Source of the DNA: an uncultured Bacilli bacterium
GTDB taxonomy: Bacteria; Bacillota_I; Bacilli_A; RF39; UBA660
Assembly (NCBI GenBank): GCA_934102335.1
Contig: CAKOSP010000004.1
Span: 1-64,000, forward strand
Length of the DNA: 64,000 nucleotides
Direction: 5' to 3'
Shown: positions 28,501 to 36,386 of the stretch, in pieces
How positions within the stretch are numbered: the first letter of the stretch is position 1
Layout: every line of letters starts with the position of its first letter
The notes under the pieces: model-generated
Told to the model about the DNA's origin: nothing
Database searches by the model: none
What the model saw: only the letters and a program-made list of their open reading frames with translations
Translations under genes and position numbers: made by a program

Positions 28501-29704
28501 AATTTCTTTCACTAGTACTAGTTAATGAAGTAGTAAAATTTATATCTAGGCCATATGATTCATAAACAAGATAAACAAATTTTTTCTCATTGTTATCTCC
28601 CCATGAGTTTCTTAAAATCCATGCACCTTTTCCACTAACTAAGGTTCCTGATGAGCATATTCCTGAGCTATCAACACTTGAATGATTAGATCCTAATTTA
28701 CAATAAGAATAATTATAATTATCATCCCAGCCAATTATTTGCAATGCGTGTCCAGATGTTCCAACACAATTGTCAGAATCAGCTATGGCATATGTATCAT
28801 CAATATTTTTAAAACCACAATTCCCCTCTGGAGATCCTGTTCCTACATAAGCGCCACCATAATTTATAATGTTTTCTTTTACAATATTATTAAATGCTTC
28901 TTTATCTTGCTCTGTTGCGTTATTAGAAATATAGGGCATCATAATCGAAGAATTTAATTCGTATTTAGAATTACCATAATTTAATATATCAATTAAATCT
29001 TTTTTTGATTCGTTTGAATTATATGGCATATACTCATCAGGAACTAAAGACAATCCATTAGATATAATCATTGATGACATATAAAAATTTCCACCAGAAG
29101 TTAATGCACGATATCCATTTTCATTTTCATAATTTTTTATTCCATTATTACTTGTTGCATAGTCCATTTGTCTTATAGAAAATGTTTGACTAGATGAATT
29201 ATATGGAGTTTTATTTTTAACCATTAAATAACTTTCTACTTGTTCAATAGTTGCAAAAGACCAACATAATCCTAAATTCCCTTGGTCTTTTATTGGAGTA
29301 ATATAGCTTTCATTATTTATATTGCTTATATTATACGTTTCAGGATATTGAGATTTTTTATAAGTATCACTAGGGCTAAAATCTATAACGTAAACACTCG
29401 GAATTAAATTAGAATCATTTTTTTCTTCCTCGCTTAAAGATAGATATAACGCATATTTGGGATTTAAAAATGGTTCATTTTTCTTTTTATTTTTCTCAGT
29501 AAGAATTAATTCTCCAGTATTTTCATAAACTTCCTTTATGTATTCTTTCGCTTCATTAGGCAAATATGAATAATACTCACTTGTTAAAATTTTATTTATT
29601 TTAAAGTTTTCATTAAAATACTTGCTAATAATCAAACTAGCAAAGACAAAAATAATGCTAAAAATAGTAATTGTCTTAATTACTATTTTCTTCTTACCAC
29701 TCAT
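25592..29704 (-). CDS. Large papain-family (C1A) protease with InlB-type repeats and C-terminal dockerin
   Basis: A 1370-aa exported protein. One N-terminal helix (about 8-27) and a propeptide-like region are followed by a C1 peptidase domain with catalytic Gln141, Cys147 (QGNLGLCWSF), His319 (TSGHALQIIGW) and Asn366 (AWILRNSWGD). Beta-rich domains follow, then a GLUG-like segment (GNPFRGGFDGENHKIKGL) and two InlB/Flg_new repeats (TGFIFSGWNT and TGYTFKEWNT with AQW and AIW ends). The last 70 residues form a type I dockerin with two calcium loops (DVTGDGKINYLD and DISNDGKINYLD). It is coupled to the Ig/cadherin-like gene. All catalytic residues are present. Confidence 0.85.
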   Translation of the reverse strand: MSGKKKIVIKTITIFSIIFVFASLIISKYFNENFKINKILTSEYYSYLPNEAKEYIKEVYENTGELILTEKNKKKNEPFLNPKYALYLSLSEEEKNDSNLIPSVYVIDFSPSDTYKKSQYPETYNISNINNESYITPIKDQGNLGLCWSFATIEQVESYLMVKNKTPYNSSSQTFSIRQMDYATSNNGIKNYENENGYRALTSGGNFYMSSMIISNGLSLVPDEYMPYNSNESKKDLIDILNYGNSKYELNSSIMMPYISNNATEQDKEAFNNIVKENIINYGGAYVGTGSPEGNCGFKNIDDTYAIADSDNCVGTSGHALQIIGWDDNYNYSYCKLGSNHSSVDSSGICSSGTLVSGKGAWILRNSWGDNNEKKFVYLVYESYGLDINFTTSLTSTSERNWDNNYHKNLWTNGTSDKKIDTSTFYKKIDTSEKIQMIKFFSASVDGEFSVSVKSDNNTYNNIKTIKVEYPGIYTIDLSNDNIVLDDSKFNVTIESTNDAYIVENSISVFTSNIEKIPQVKTENIDGSTIKLNSNNNYEFLIYSSTKNISSNEEVSYSLLKNNADYSNYIISTANNRVAENNINATMILNNNIPDGTYTLRISYDNNSFDSILTIPSIHALTGEGTEKNPYLIYTEEDLNQIRYKPEAYYLLKNDITLTENWSPIGTVGNPFRGGFDGENHKIKGLKIEQNTEDAVGFFGYVDAKYYYDMQTPVYLLYREKTYIKNITFENPEVSNEGMAGILIGKLTFNPNDAPETAFNVSSPTITIDNVHFIKGHVISSMSDAGVIAANLNVIPKNWNKPYIHMNNIFSSTTISGYRSSGIVGFINDSFESSSGIMLEFDLKNFQNAGIIDQSIFDITYSDENNYSPVIGGINGNAEILLENFIITSTFKDIKYMQNYALNHSYRSSPYILGSHNKKTSKNYTYNLTNGYYVSKFYTPPTTLKEFDFNSKWTNFDTYWKIETIDGIKRIPVLKNIDYEYRKLPDEITLKLYEEKSLLKSLNESFNYIWYNIITNDNIIDIKGINMDSDGYYKDFVINAKQKGQATIHVTNYFDGLEKDITINVIADKVEKPIITYYFNTKNNDETYTQQVNALKSFSLEKNTFTRTGFIFSGWNTISDGSGISYDDEATFASGIDENLRLYAQWTPIKYTLSFDSNGGTGVMNEQKFIYNTYQKITKNSFTKTGYTFKEWNTKEDGTGTSYADEQNIKLTENIKLYAIWEENYSYIINNYLRDDINKYIDRIDINTTIDDFRKNIDLNIGYSLEVNYKTINGKNVLYTGGKTKIYNNNKLIIEYTNIIRGDVTGDGKINYLDYVSVYNHIQKIKHPQSSKNELKNEYLISADISNDGKINYLDYVKIYNKIKELKGGN

Positions 29705-29906
29705 ACTTCTACACCTCTATTCTTAATTATAAGTATAAGAGATTTTCTAAATTTTGTCTATATTTATTATGGTGAGCTATTTAAATTATTTTTGTAACTC
29801 AATCTATTTATTTTTTAACAAGCAATTATTTTCAATATCTCAATAAATATTGAACTTATAACACCGTAGCGATTCCTATTAAAATAGTTTCTTTCATTTC
29901 TAACAC

Positions 29907-30334
29907 CTATTTTTTATATGGATTATAATGACATTGAGGGCAACCTATTCCTTTTGTTATATGACTAATTCGTTGTTGCCAACTATTGTTACAAACTGGA
30001 CATATCCACCATGCCATAAAATCTGATCCCTTTGAGAAATCACTTGGTTGAACATTATCATTTTTAGATTTGTCCCACATATTTAAAATTTCTGGATTTG
30101 TTGTTGCTAAGTCATTATATCCTTGTAAAACCTTTTTATTATTACATATTGGACATCCTATTGCCTTTACTTTTGAACGAATTTCTTGTTCATAAGAATG
30201 CCCTTTTGAACAAACCCACACACTTTTTTATGTGTTCCAATTGTCAACTTTTCTAAATCTATATCATTATTTTTTTCATAATCATATTGTTTCATAATTT
30301 TTTTATTATCCTTTAAATAATTACTTTTCCCCAA
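29907..30334 (-). pseudogene. Zinc-ribbon (DUF4379/PF14311-type) protein, frameshifted
   Basis: Two frames together make one protein of treble-clef repeats. The first reads QYDYEKNNDIDLEKLTIG-THKK from a likely TTG start at 30334 (GGTGAT 4 nt before). The second reads WVCSKGHSYEQEI, GCPICNNKK, NMWDKSKNDN, WWICPVCNNSW and GCPQCHYNP. They meet at a run of six A (about 30224-30232, minus strand), and a seventh A would restore the frame. CxxC pairs, WW-C and GH-S motifs are those of PF14311 proteins. Either the gene is recently broken or the run length is a sequencing error. Confidence 0.65.
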
Positions 30335-30360
30335 GAATATCACCGTTTTTCTTCTATATA

Positions 30361-30421
30361 AATATATCATATATCTACTCTAAAATTTTTGATATTACAA
30401 CTTTTGAGTAATAGATTACAA
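30361..30421 (-). promoter_or_regulatory. Direct-repeat promoter, copy 1
   Basis: On the minus strand two TTGTAAT boxes (30415-30421 and 30394-30400) lie 21 bp apart, start to start. After 27 bp comes a -10-like TATATT (30361-30366); no recognisable -35 is present. The zinc-ribbon gene starts about 27 bp further on. See copies 2 and 3. Confidence 0.6.
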
Positions 30422-30430
30422 TTTAGAAAA

Positions 30431-30542
30431 TTTTTAGATAAGTTTTGTATCCAATTTGAAAGCATTGTCTTGATATGTATTTTACCCTTATTTTATAAGG
30501 CTTTGCAAAGGATTTATAGCTTATCTAAAACTTATCTAAAAA
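30431..30542. repeat. 112-bp inverted-repeat element, copy 1
   Basis: Perfect 16-bp inverted termini (30431-30446 and 30527-30542, core TTTAGATAAGT) enclose a segment with a CCTTATAAAATAAGG-type palindrome. A similar sequence stands at 33655-33765. The right end holds a tandem 11-bp repeat of CTTATCTAAAA. It is MITE-like in size, but the similarity to the second copy extends leftward into the direct-repeat promoter. Confidence 0.6.
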
Positions 30543-30579
30543 ATAATGAATTTTAAGTTTTTATATCTTCTAAATAATA

Positions 30580-31067
30580 CTATAAATCAAGCAATTCTTT
30601 TTTCTTCTAATCAAATTTTTCTTGAGAAATTGCTCCCATATCAAGAAGTTCTTTTACTTGTTCAACTGGAGATTTAACATTTTGAACTACTACTGTATTA
30701 TTTTGATTAGAATTAAAATCCTGCACTTATTTTTTAATTTCATCAGCCTCTTCATTATATTTGGATATTGTGTCTTTTTTCGAATCACTAAAGTATATAA
30801 TATTTTCATCTATCGCACCGTTTGCTGCTCCAACATTTTTTGCTATCTCACCCGCAATAGTAAATTGAATATATCCCCTAGTCCAAATAGTATTCTTCTT
30901 CACTTGAACAGAAGTTATTTTTTCAATCATAATAGACTTATCGCCTTTAAACCCTTGAGACAGCTTTGATAAAAGACCTGGTCTAGATATTGTTAATATA
31001 CTATTATTTATTTCAATTATTGTTTTACCACCTTTATCTACGCAAAAAATTCATATACCTTATTCAT
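30580..31067 (-). pseudogene. Decayed DUF4429/SHOCT-domain protein
   Basis: Conceptual translation on the minus strand gives MNKVYEFF, a +1 shift near 31045, then DKGGKTIIEINN, LSQGFKGDKSIM, ITSVQVKKNTIWTRGYIQF and DENIIYFS. This is the PH-like DUF4429 domain. A TAA at 30727-30729 interrupts it; the same frame resumes with a linker and the SHOCT helix VKELLDMGAISQEKFD, then TAG where the family has Glu, then KKKELLDL and the natural stop. One frameshift and two nonsense codons mark it as a pseudogene. Intact relatives are small proteins of unknown function. Confidence 0.75.
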
Positions 31068-31092
31068 ATTATCATATCTTATACTAATTATA

Positions 31093-31743
31093 TCAAAATT
31101 CATTTAATTGATTTATATATTTAGTTAAATTAATGCTATTAATTTTTTTTATATAAGAATGCTCTAATACATCTTTATCATTTTCAAAATACTTTTTTAA
31201 TTTATTCTGAATTTTGATGAATACAATATTAACATCAACTACTATCTTAATTATTTCATTAGTATCAACTATCCATTCTAATTTTTCTTTGTTTCTTTTT
31301 CTCTTTTCTATAGATTCATTGTTACCTTCTATAATATCATTATTATATTCATCATTAATAAATCTGATTTTCTTAAAAGAATTCCCACCAAGATAATTGG
31401 TCCATTTTATTATGTGTGGCACATGTTCAAATTTATTTCTGACATCGTTCATAACAATCAATTCATTTGAGTAATTATCATATATTTTTGAAAAATCGGA
31501 ATTTAAAAAATCGAAATATTTTGACAATTTAAGTATACCATCATATTTACTTATTTTCCTACGCTTTATAGGAATTAATCTATTAATATTAACAACAAGA
31601 TCAAAAAATAATATTTCTATTTCTTCAACATTATTATATTTACATGTTATAAGATTATATAATTTTTCATTTATATCCTCTAACAAAAAGAAATATACAC
31701 TTATCCCATTTATCCATTTTCCATCCTCATATCGAACCATCAT
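31093..31743 (-). CDS. Unknown protein with HEPN-like RxxxxH motif
   Basis: A mostly helical 216-aa protein with no signal peptide. The segment MNDVRNKFEHVPH carries an R-N-x-x-x-H motif as in HEPN ribonucleases and nucleotide-binding helical bundles. I cannot assign a family. GGGAGTGA precedes ATG 31743. It is driven by copy 2 of the direct-repeat promoter and lies just upstream of the DUF4429/SHOCT pseudogene (26 nt). Low complexity (KRKRNKEK) and Asn/Ile bias are stronger than in the core genes, as expected for an accessory gene. Confidence 0.45.
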   Translation of the reverse strand: MMVRYEDGKWINGISVYFFLLEDINEKLYNLITCKYNNVEEIEILFFDLVVNINRLIPIKRRKISKYDGILKLSKYFDFLNSDFSKIYDNYSNELIVMNDVRNKFEHVPHIIKWTNYLGGNSFKKIRFINDEYNNDIIEGNNESIEKRKRNKEKLEWIVDTNEIIKIVVDVNIVFIKIQNKLKKYFENDKDVLEHSYIKKINSINLTKYINQLNEF

Positions 31744-31763
31744 AACTATCACTCCCCACAATA

Positions 31764-31823
31764 ATTATATAATACAATCTTACGTATGCTCTGATATTAC
31801 AACTTTTAAATAATAAATTACAA
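31764..31823 (-). promoter_or_regulatory. Direct-repeat promoter, copy 2
   Basis: Minus-strand TTGTAAT boxes at 31817-31823 and 31796-31802 are again 21 bp apart. After 26 bp comes -10 TATAAT (31764-31769). The HEPN-like gene starts 20 bp further on. The sequence resembles copies 1 and 3 from the second box back into the first few bases of the inverted-repeat element (TTTTTAG). Confidence 0.6.
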
Positions 31824-31855
31824 TTTTTAGGCAAGAATAACATTTTGTAATTTAA

Positions 31856-33574
31856 CTATATCCAAAATCTTAATTCTTCTATTTTATAACCTCTTTTTTC
31901 TATTTCCTCAACTATTTGTTTAAAACTTGTGGAATTCATATTTTTAATTCTTCTATATCCACCAAAAGATTTTGGTGCTACTTGTGGGATATTTTCCAAT
32001 AACCAATAATAGACTTCTCTATCATGTGTTTCTTCAATATAAGGGTCAATTATTCGTTTTTGATAGTCTTCAGCACTTTCTGTTCTTGTTTCAGAAGCAA
32101 ACTTTTGTAAATTATGCAATTCATCTACTCGTGTACCGTGTAATTTATTCAAATTTTTATGTTCTACTTTTGCATCTTCAAATCTCCCTGCTAAAATCAT
32201 CATATCAACTAATCTTTCATAGTCATCTCTTGTATATGCGTAAAAAGAATGAGGATACAACTCGTTTACTTTTTTCAAACACGCTATTGCTAAATCATAG
32301 CTTTTATTATTTTTATACTCTGTAGCTTTTCTACTAAGTATTTGTTCTGGCATATATACAACACTTTCGCCACCATCAGAATATTTTTGAGCTTCAGTTA
32401 TAGGTATAGACATTATTCCATTAATAGTTGTTAAATCATATTTGCTATTAAACTCATTGATTTTTTTATTAGTGTAACTATCATATCCTGTTTCATAGTT
32501 TTTATTATTCTGATTTTCTTTTTTTACTGTATCATTAATTAATTGTTCAGGTTGTACATTATTAGTTTGTTTATTCTTCTTTTTATTCTTAATAATCAAT
32601 ATAATAACTATCGGTGATAAAAAGATACCTGCTGTTATTATAATCGCTAACATATCTATTATAGTAGAAACAATAGCAGGATAATCAGTAATAATTATTT
32701 CATATATATTTTCATTATCATTTTCATCTAAAACTATTAATTTTATCTTGTCATTTTCTTTCAATGATTCTAGTTTTGTAATCTCTTTTTCGTTTAAATA
32801 TATTTTTAGTTTTGCCTTTGCATCACTTAACTCGTATGAATAGTCTAGGGATGTTTCATTATTTAATTTAGTTATGGTAGCTTTGTTGTTTTCAAATTCA
32901 ACTTCACTAGATCCTAATACAAATTTTTTAATTGTAGCTGTTCCCTTGCCTTTAGTTTTATTAATTGTTAAAGTATAATTCTTTTTGTCTCCATTTTCGG
33001 CAGTAACAACTATATTAATTGTATTTTCACCCAGTGATAATTCTTTATTTTCAAATTCAACTTTCGCTTTTGAATCATTTGCTTCTATCTTAATGTCAAC
33101 ATGTTTTTTTTCTGTTTTAAAATTCATATTATCAGAAATAGTTATTTGTTCATTATCTATAGATACTTCTTTTATAGAATTATCTTTACTTTTTTCTATA
33201 ACCACTTCTTTTTGGCTGTTATTTTGTGTATTATTGTTTGAATAATTATTACCATAATTGCCACTTGTCCCACCGTTTCCGGAATTATTCGATGAAGAGT
33301 TGCTGCTACCATCCGTTGCTCCAGCTGTCCCCTCATTTTTGTTATAGCCAGGACATGGATCACTATAAATTGCTTCTCCATCAGCATAATAATTATTTCC
33401 ATTTGTCACCGCCACATGCCAATGAGTTCCGCCATGACCATCACTGTGCATTCCATATGTGACACCATTTGGACAAGTTTTTATAGACCTTTTTCTTAAA
33501 CCACCACCTGTTGCATTTACTGTAAGTGGTAAAAGTACTAACATACAAATTCCTAATGTTAAAATCCTTTTCAT
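31856..33574 (-). CDS. YHYH-domain / cadherin-like membrane protein with helical cytoplasmic domain
   Basis: The 572-aa protein has a signal peptide (about 1-21) and a small Cys/His module, TCPNGVTYGMHSDGHGGTHW, of the YHYH type. An Asn/Ser/Gly linker and two cadherin-like beta domains (LSLGENTINIVVTAENGDKK) follow. A membrane helix (about 305-328) leads to a cytoplasmic part with TPR-like helices (YDLAIACLKKVNELYPHSFY). It could sense wall or metal signals outside and pass them inside, but this is speculation. AGAGGTG precedes the ATG, and copy 3 of the direct-repeat promoter drives it. Confidence 0.6.
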   Translation of the reverse strand: MKRILTLGICMLVLLPLTVNATGGGLRKRSIKTCPNGVTYGMHSDGHGGTHWHVAVTNGNNYYADGEAIYSDPCPGYNKNEGTAGATDGSSNSSSNNSGNGGTSGNYGNNYSNNNTQNNSQKEVVIEKSKDNSIKEVSIDNEQITISDNMNFKTEKKHVDIKIEANDSKAKVEFENKELSLGENTINIVVTAENGDKKNYTLTINKTKGKGTATIKKFVLGSSEVEFENNKATITKLNNETSLDYSYELSDAKAKLKIYLNEKEITKLESLKENDKIKLIVLDENDNENIYEIIITDYPAIVSTIIDMLAIIITAGIFLSPIVIILIIKNKKKNKQTNNVQPEQLINDTVKKENQNNKNYETGYDSYTNKKINEFNSKYDLTTINGIMSIPITEAQKYSDGGESVVYMPEQILSRKATEYKNNKSYDLAIACLKKVNELYPHSFYAYTRDDYERLVDMMILAGRFEDAKVEHKNLNKLHGTRVDELHNLQKFASETRTESAEDYQKRIIDPYIEETHDREVYYWLLENIPQVAPKSFGGYRRIKNMNSTSFKQIVEEIEKRGYKIEELRFWI

Positions 33575-33593
33575 TCTTACACCTCTTATAATA

Positions 33594-33654
33594 ATTGTAA
33601 CATAAATTATTGGTATAATTTTGATTATTACAACTTTTGAATAATAAATTACAA
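33594..33654 (-). promoter_or_regulatory. Direct-repeat promoter, copy 3
   Basis: Minus-strand TTGTAAT boxes at 33648-33654 and 33627-33633 (21 bp period) are followed after 27 bp by an extended -10, TGTTACAAT (hexamer 33594-33599). The YHYH-domain gene starts 20 bp downstream. Confidence 0.6.
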
Positions 33655-33765
33655 TTTAGATAAATTTTGTATCCAATTTGAAATCATTATCTCAATATGC
33701 GTTTTACCCTTATTTTATAAGGAATTATAAAAGTTTTATAGCTTATCTAAGACTTATCTAAGACA
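33655..33765. repeat. Inverted-repeat element, copy 2 (imperfect)
   Basis: This segment follows the order of copy 1 at 30431-30542. It has TTTAGATAAATTTT at the left, the shared GTATCCAATTTGAAA, TTTTACCCTTATTTTATAAGG in the middle, and a tandem CTTATCTAAGA at the right. The inverted ends are no longer perfect. It fills most of the gap between the YHYH-domain gene and secA. Confidence 0.55.
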
Positions 33766-33800
33766 AAAGACATGTCTAAAATTACCTAAATATTGTAATC

Positions 33801-33845
33801 ATAGAAAAACCCGCAATTCCTTATTTTATACGGGTTCGCGGGTTT
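33801..33845 (-). terminator. Terminator of secA
   Basis: AAACCCGC (33807-33814) pairs with GCGGGTTT (33838-33845), followed on the minus strand by a short T-tract. An internal CGGGT (33831-33835) could pair instead with ACCCG, so two hairpins compete. The stem reaches the secA stop codon. Confidence 0.7.
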
Positions 33846-36333
33846 ATTTACCACAACATTGCTTATATTTACGTCCTGAGCCGCAAGGACATGGATCATT
33901 TCTTCCAATTTTTACGGAAGTTTTTTTAGGTTTTTGTTTTATTTTTTCTTTTCCATCATTAGCTGTTCCGCTTAAAGTTTGTTTTCTTTCTATATTTTGT
34001 TTGACTTCGGCTTTAAGTAAGAAAACTGCAATATCATTATCTATTCTGTCTAGTAATTTATCAAAAAGTTCATATCCTTCAGTAGTATAAGCTTGAATTG
34101 GATTTACTTGGCCATATCCACGAAGACCTATTCCTTCTTTTAAATGTTCCATAGCATTCATGTGCTCAACCCAACTGGAATCAATTACCCTTAATGATAT
34201 AGCTTTTTCAAATTCGTTCATTACAGGGGTTTCAATCATTTTAGCTTCGTAATCTTTGATGATTAAGTCAAATAAATAATCTTCTAATTCTGATTCAGTT
34301 TTGTCTTTAACATCATTATATGATATTGTCTTTTTCTTTAAAAAATTAGTTGAAACATATTCAGCTATTTCTGATAAATCATTTTCAGTTAAGTATCCTT
34401 CTGGTGCAATATGACTTTCGACTAGCACATTAATTGTGTTTCTAAATGTCTTTAATATTCTTTCATGAATATCATCTTGATCAATTATTTCATTTCTTCT
34501 AGCGTATATTATTTCTCTTTGTTCGTTTAATACGTTGTCATAATCAAGTAAGCTTTTACGAATGTCGTAATTATTTCCTTCGACTTTTCTTTGTGCACTT
34601 TCTATAGATCTAGTTAAAGATTTTGATCGAATTGGTTGGTCATCAGCAAGACCTAGTCTTGTCAACATGTCTTTTATTCTATCGGTTCCAAATCTGCGCA
34701 TTAAGTCGTCTTCAAAAGAAACAAAAAATTGAGACATACCAGGATCTCCCTGTCTTCCAGCACGACCACGTAATTGATTATCAATACGTCTTGCCTCGTG
34801 TCTTTCAGTACCAATTACACAAAGACCACCTAATTCTTTTACACCTTCACCAAGTTTAATATCTGTTCCACGTCCAGCCATATTTGTTGCTAAAGTAATT
34901 GCGTCTTTTTCGCCAGCTTTTGCTATTATTTCTGCTTCTCTTTCATGATTTTTAGCATTTAAAATTTCATGCTTTAATCCAGCTTTTTTTAGTAATGTAC
35001 TTAAATATTCATTGGTTTCTACAGAAATTGTTCCAACTAAAATAGGTTGATGCTTTTCATGTATATATTTTACATAATTTATTATTGCTTTATATTTACC
35101 TTTTTGAGTTGGGTATACTAAATCAGGAAGGTCTTCTCTCACCACTGGTTTATTCGTAGGTATTTCAATTACATACATATTGTAAATTGCTCTAAATTCT
35201 TCTGATTCAGTTTTAGCAGTTCCTGTCATACCTGCAAGTTTGTTATACATTCTAAATAAATTTTGGAAAGTAATTGTAGCTAAAGTTTGGGTTTCAGTAT
35301 TGATTTTTACTCCTTCTTTAGCTTCTAAAGCTTGATGCAAACCATCACTAAATTGCCTTCCGTGCATAAGTCTACCAGTAAATTGGTCAACAATTATGAT
35401 GGCATCATTCTCAACAACATAGTCAACATCTTTTTTAAATCCATAGTTAGCTTTTAAAGCTTGGTTTAAATGATGAACAAAAACTGTATTTTCTAAATCA
35501 TATAGATTTTTAATATTGCATAGTCCTTCAACTTTTTTAGATCCCTCAGCTGTTAATGAAACACTTTTAGTTTTAACATCTATAGTATAATCAACATCTT
35601 CTTTAAGTTTTTTGGCTACTCTGTCTGCTTCTACGTATAGGTCATTTGAATTAAATTTGCCACCACTAATAATTAATGGAGTTCTTGCTTCATCAATCAA
35701 AATAGAGTCTACCTCGTCAATTATACAGAAATTTAGTGGTCTTTGAACACGATTCTCTTTTTTTACAACCATGTTGTCTCTTAAATAATCGAATCCTACT
35801 TCGTTGTTGGTTGAATATGTGATATCACAATTATATACTTCTTGCTTTTCTTTAAAAGATAATTCTCTTAAATTTACTCCTACGCTTACGCCTAGTAAAT
35901 CATAAATTGGTTTCATCCATTCAGCATTTCTTTGAGAAAGATATTCATTTGTTGTAACTACATGTACACCATTTCCAGATAAAGCATTTAAATAAGCAGG
36001 TAAAACTGTTGTTAATGTTTTTCCTTCTCCAGTTTTCATTTCAGCAATATTTCCATAATGAATTGCTAAACCACCAATTAACTGAACTCTGAATGGTTTC
36101 TCTTTTATTGTACGATAAGCTGCTTCTCTTGCTAAAGCAAAAGCTCTAACAACTATATCATCTAAGGTTTTGCCATTTTGTAGTTCTTCTTTTAATCGTT
36201 CTGTTTCCTTTTTAAAATCTTCATCTTTTAATTTTTTTATTTCAGGTTCTAAATCTATAATTTGATCCGCTATTTTTTCAAAGCGTTTTAACTCCTTGTA
36301 TTCTGAGTCTAATAATTTTTTAAGTATTCCCAT
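33844..36333 (-). CDS. secA: Preprotein translocase ATPase SecA
   Basis: The 829-aa motor drives export through SecYEG. Visible are MKTGEGKTLTTVLPAYLNAL (Walker A region), IIDEVDSILIDEARTPLI (DEAD-type motif), the preprotein-binding domain, TNMAGRGTDIKLG and GRAGRQGDPG. The C-terminal zinc-binding tail is GRNDPCPCGSGRKYKQCC, which also contacts ribosomes. GAGGTG precedes the ATG and a TATAAT lies 18 bp upstream. hpf lies immediately upstream as in Bacillus, but prfB does not follow. Confidence 0.97.
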   Translation of the reverse strand: MGILKKLLDSEYKELKRFEKIADQIIDLEPEIKKLKDEDFKKETERLKEELQNGKTLDDIVVRAFALAREAAYRTIKEKPFRVQLIGGLAIHYGNIAEMKTGEGKTLTTVLPAYLNALSGNGVHVVTTNEYLSQRNAEWMKPIYDLLGVSVGVNLRELSFKEKQEVYNCDITYSTNNEVGFDYLRDNMVVKKENRVQRPLNFCIIDEVDSILIDEARTPLIISGGKFNSNDLYVEADRVAKKLKEDVDYTIDVKTKSVSLTAEGSKKVEGLCNIKNLYDLENTVFVHHLNQALKANYGFKKDVDYVVENDAIIIVDQFTGRLMHGRQFSDGLHQALEAKEGVKINTETQTLATITFQNLFRMYNKLAGMTGTAKTESEEFRAIYNMYVIEIPTNKPVVREDLPDLVYPTQKGKYKAIINYVKYIHEKHQPILVGTISVETNEYLSTLLKKAGLKHEILNAKNHEREAEIIAKAGEKDAITLATNMAGRGTDIKLGEGVKELGGLCVIGTERHEARRIDNQLRGRAGRQGDPGMSQFFVSFEDDLMRRFGTDRIKDMLTRLGLADDQPIRSKSLTRSIESAQRKVEGNNYDIRKSLLDYDNVLNEQREIIYARRNEIIDQDDIHERILKTFRNTINVLVESHIAPEGYLTENDLSEIAEYVSTNFLKKKTISYNDVKDKTESELEDYLFDLIIKDYEAKMIETPVMNEFEKAISLRVIDSSWVEHMNAMEHLKEGIGLRGYGQVNPIQAYTTEGYELFDKLLDRIDNDIAVFLLKAEVKQNIERKQTLSGTANDGKEKIKQKPKKTSVKIGRNDPCPCGSGRKYKQCCGK

Positions 36334-36357
36334 AAATGCACCTCATTTTTATTATAG

Positions 36358-36386
36358 CAAAAAAAATAGAAGTTTTCACTCCTATT
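36358..36386 (-). terminator. Terminator between hpf and secA
   Basis: AATAGAAGT (36365-36373) pairs with ACTCCTATT (36378-36386, one G-U), with a T-tract on the minus strand. It contains the hpf stop codon (36382-36384). Confidence 0.75.

Noticed and set aside
29856..29897. 13-codon ORF (MKETILIGIATVL) with AGGTG upstream
   Set aside because: Too short to judge; the box coincides with the preceding stop codon by chance and no hairpin or repeat supports a toxin. The rest of 29,705-29,906 shows nothing.
30727..30930. 67-residue ORF as an independent gene
   Set aside because: Its frame continues upstream and, after a stop, downstream with family-conserved sequence, so it is a fragment of a pseudogene.
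30622..30969. 115-residue plus-strand ORF
   Set aside because: Antisense to the DUF4429/SHOCT pseudogene, whose domain pattern explains the region.
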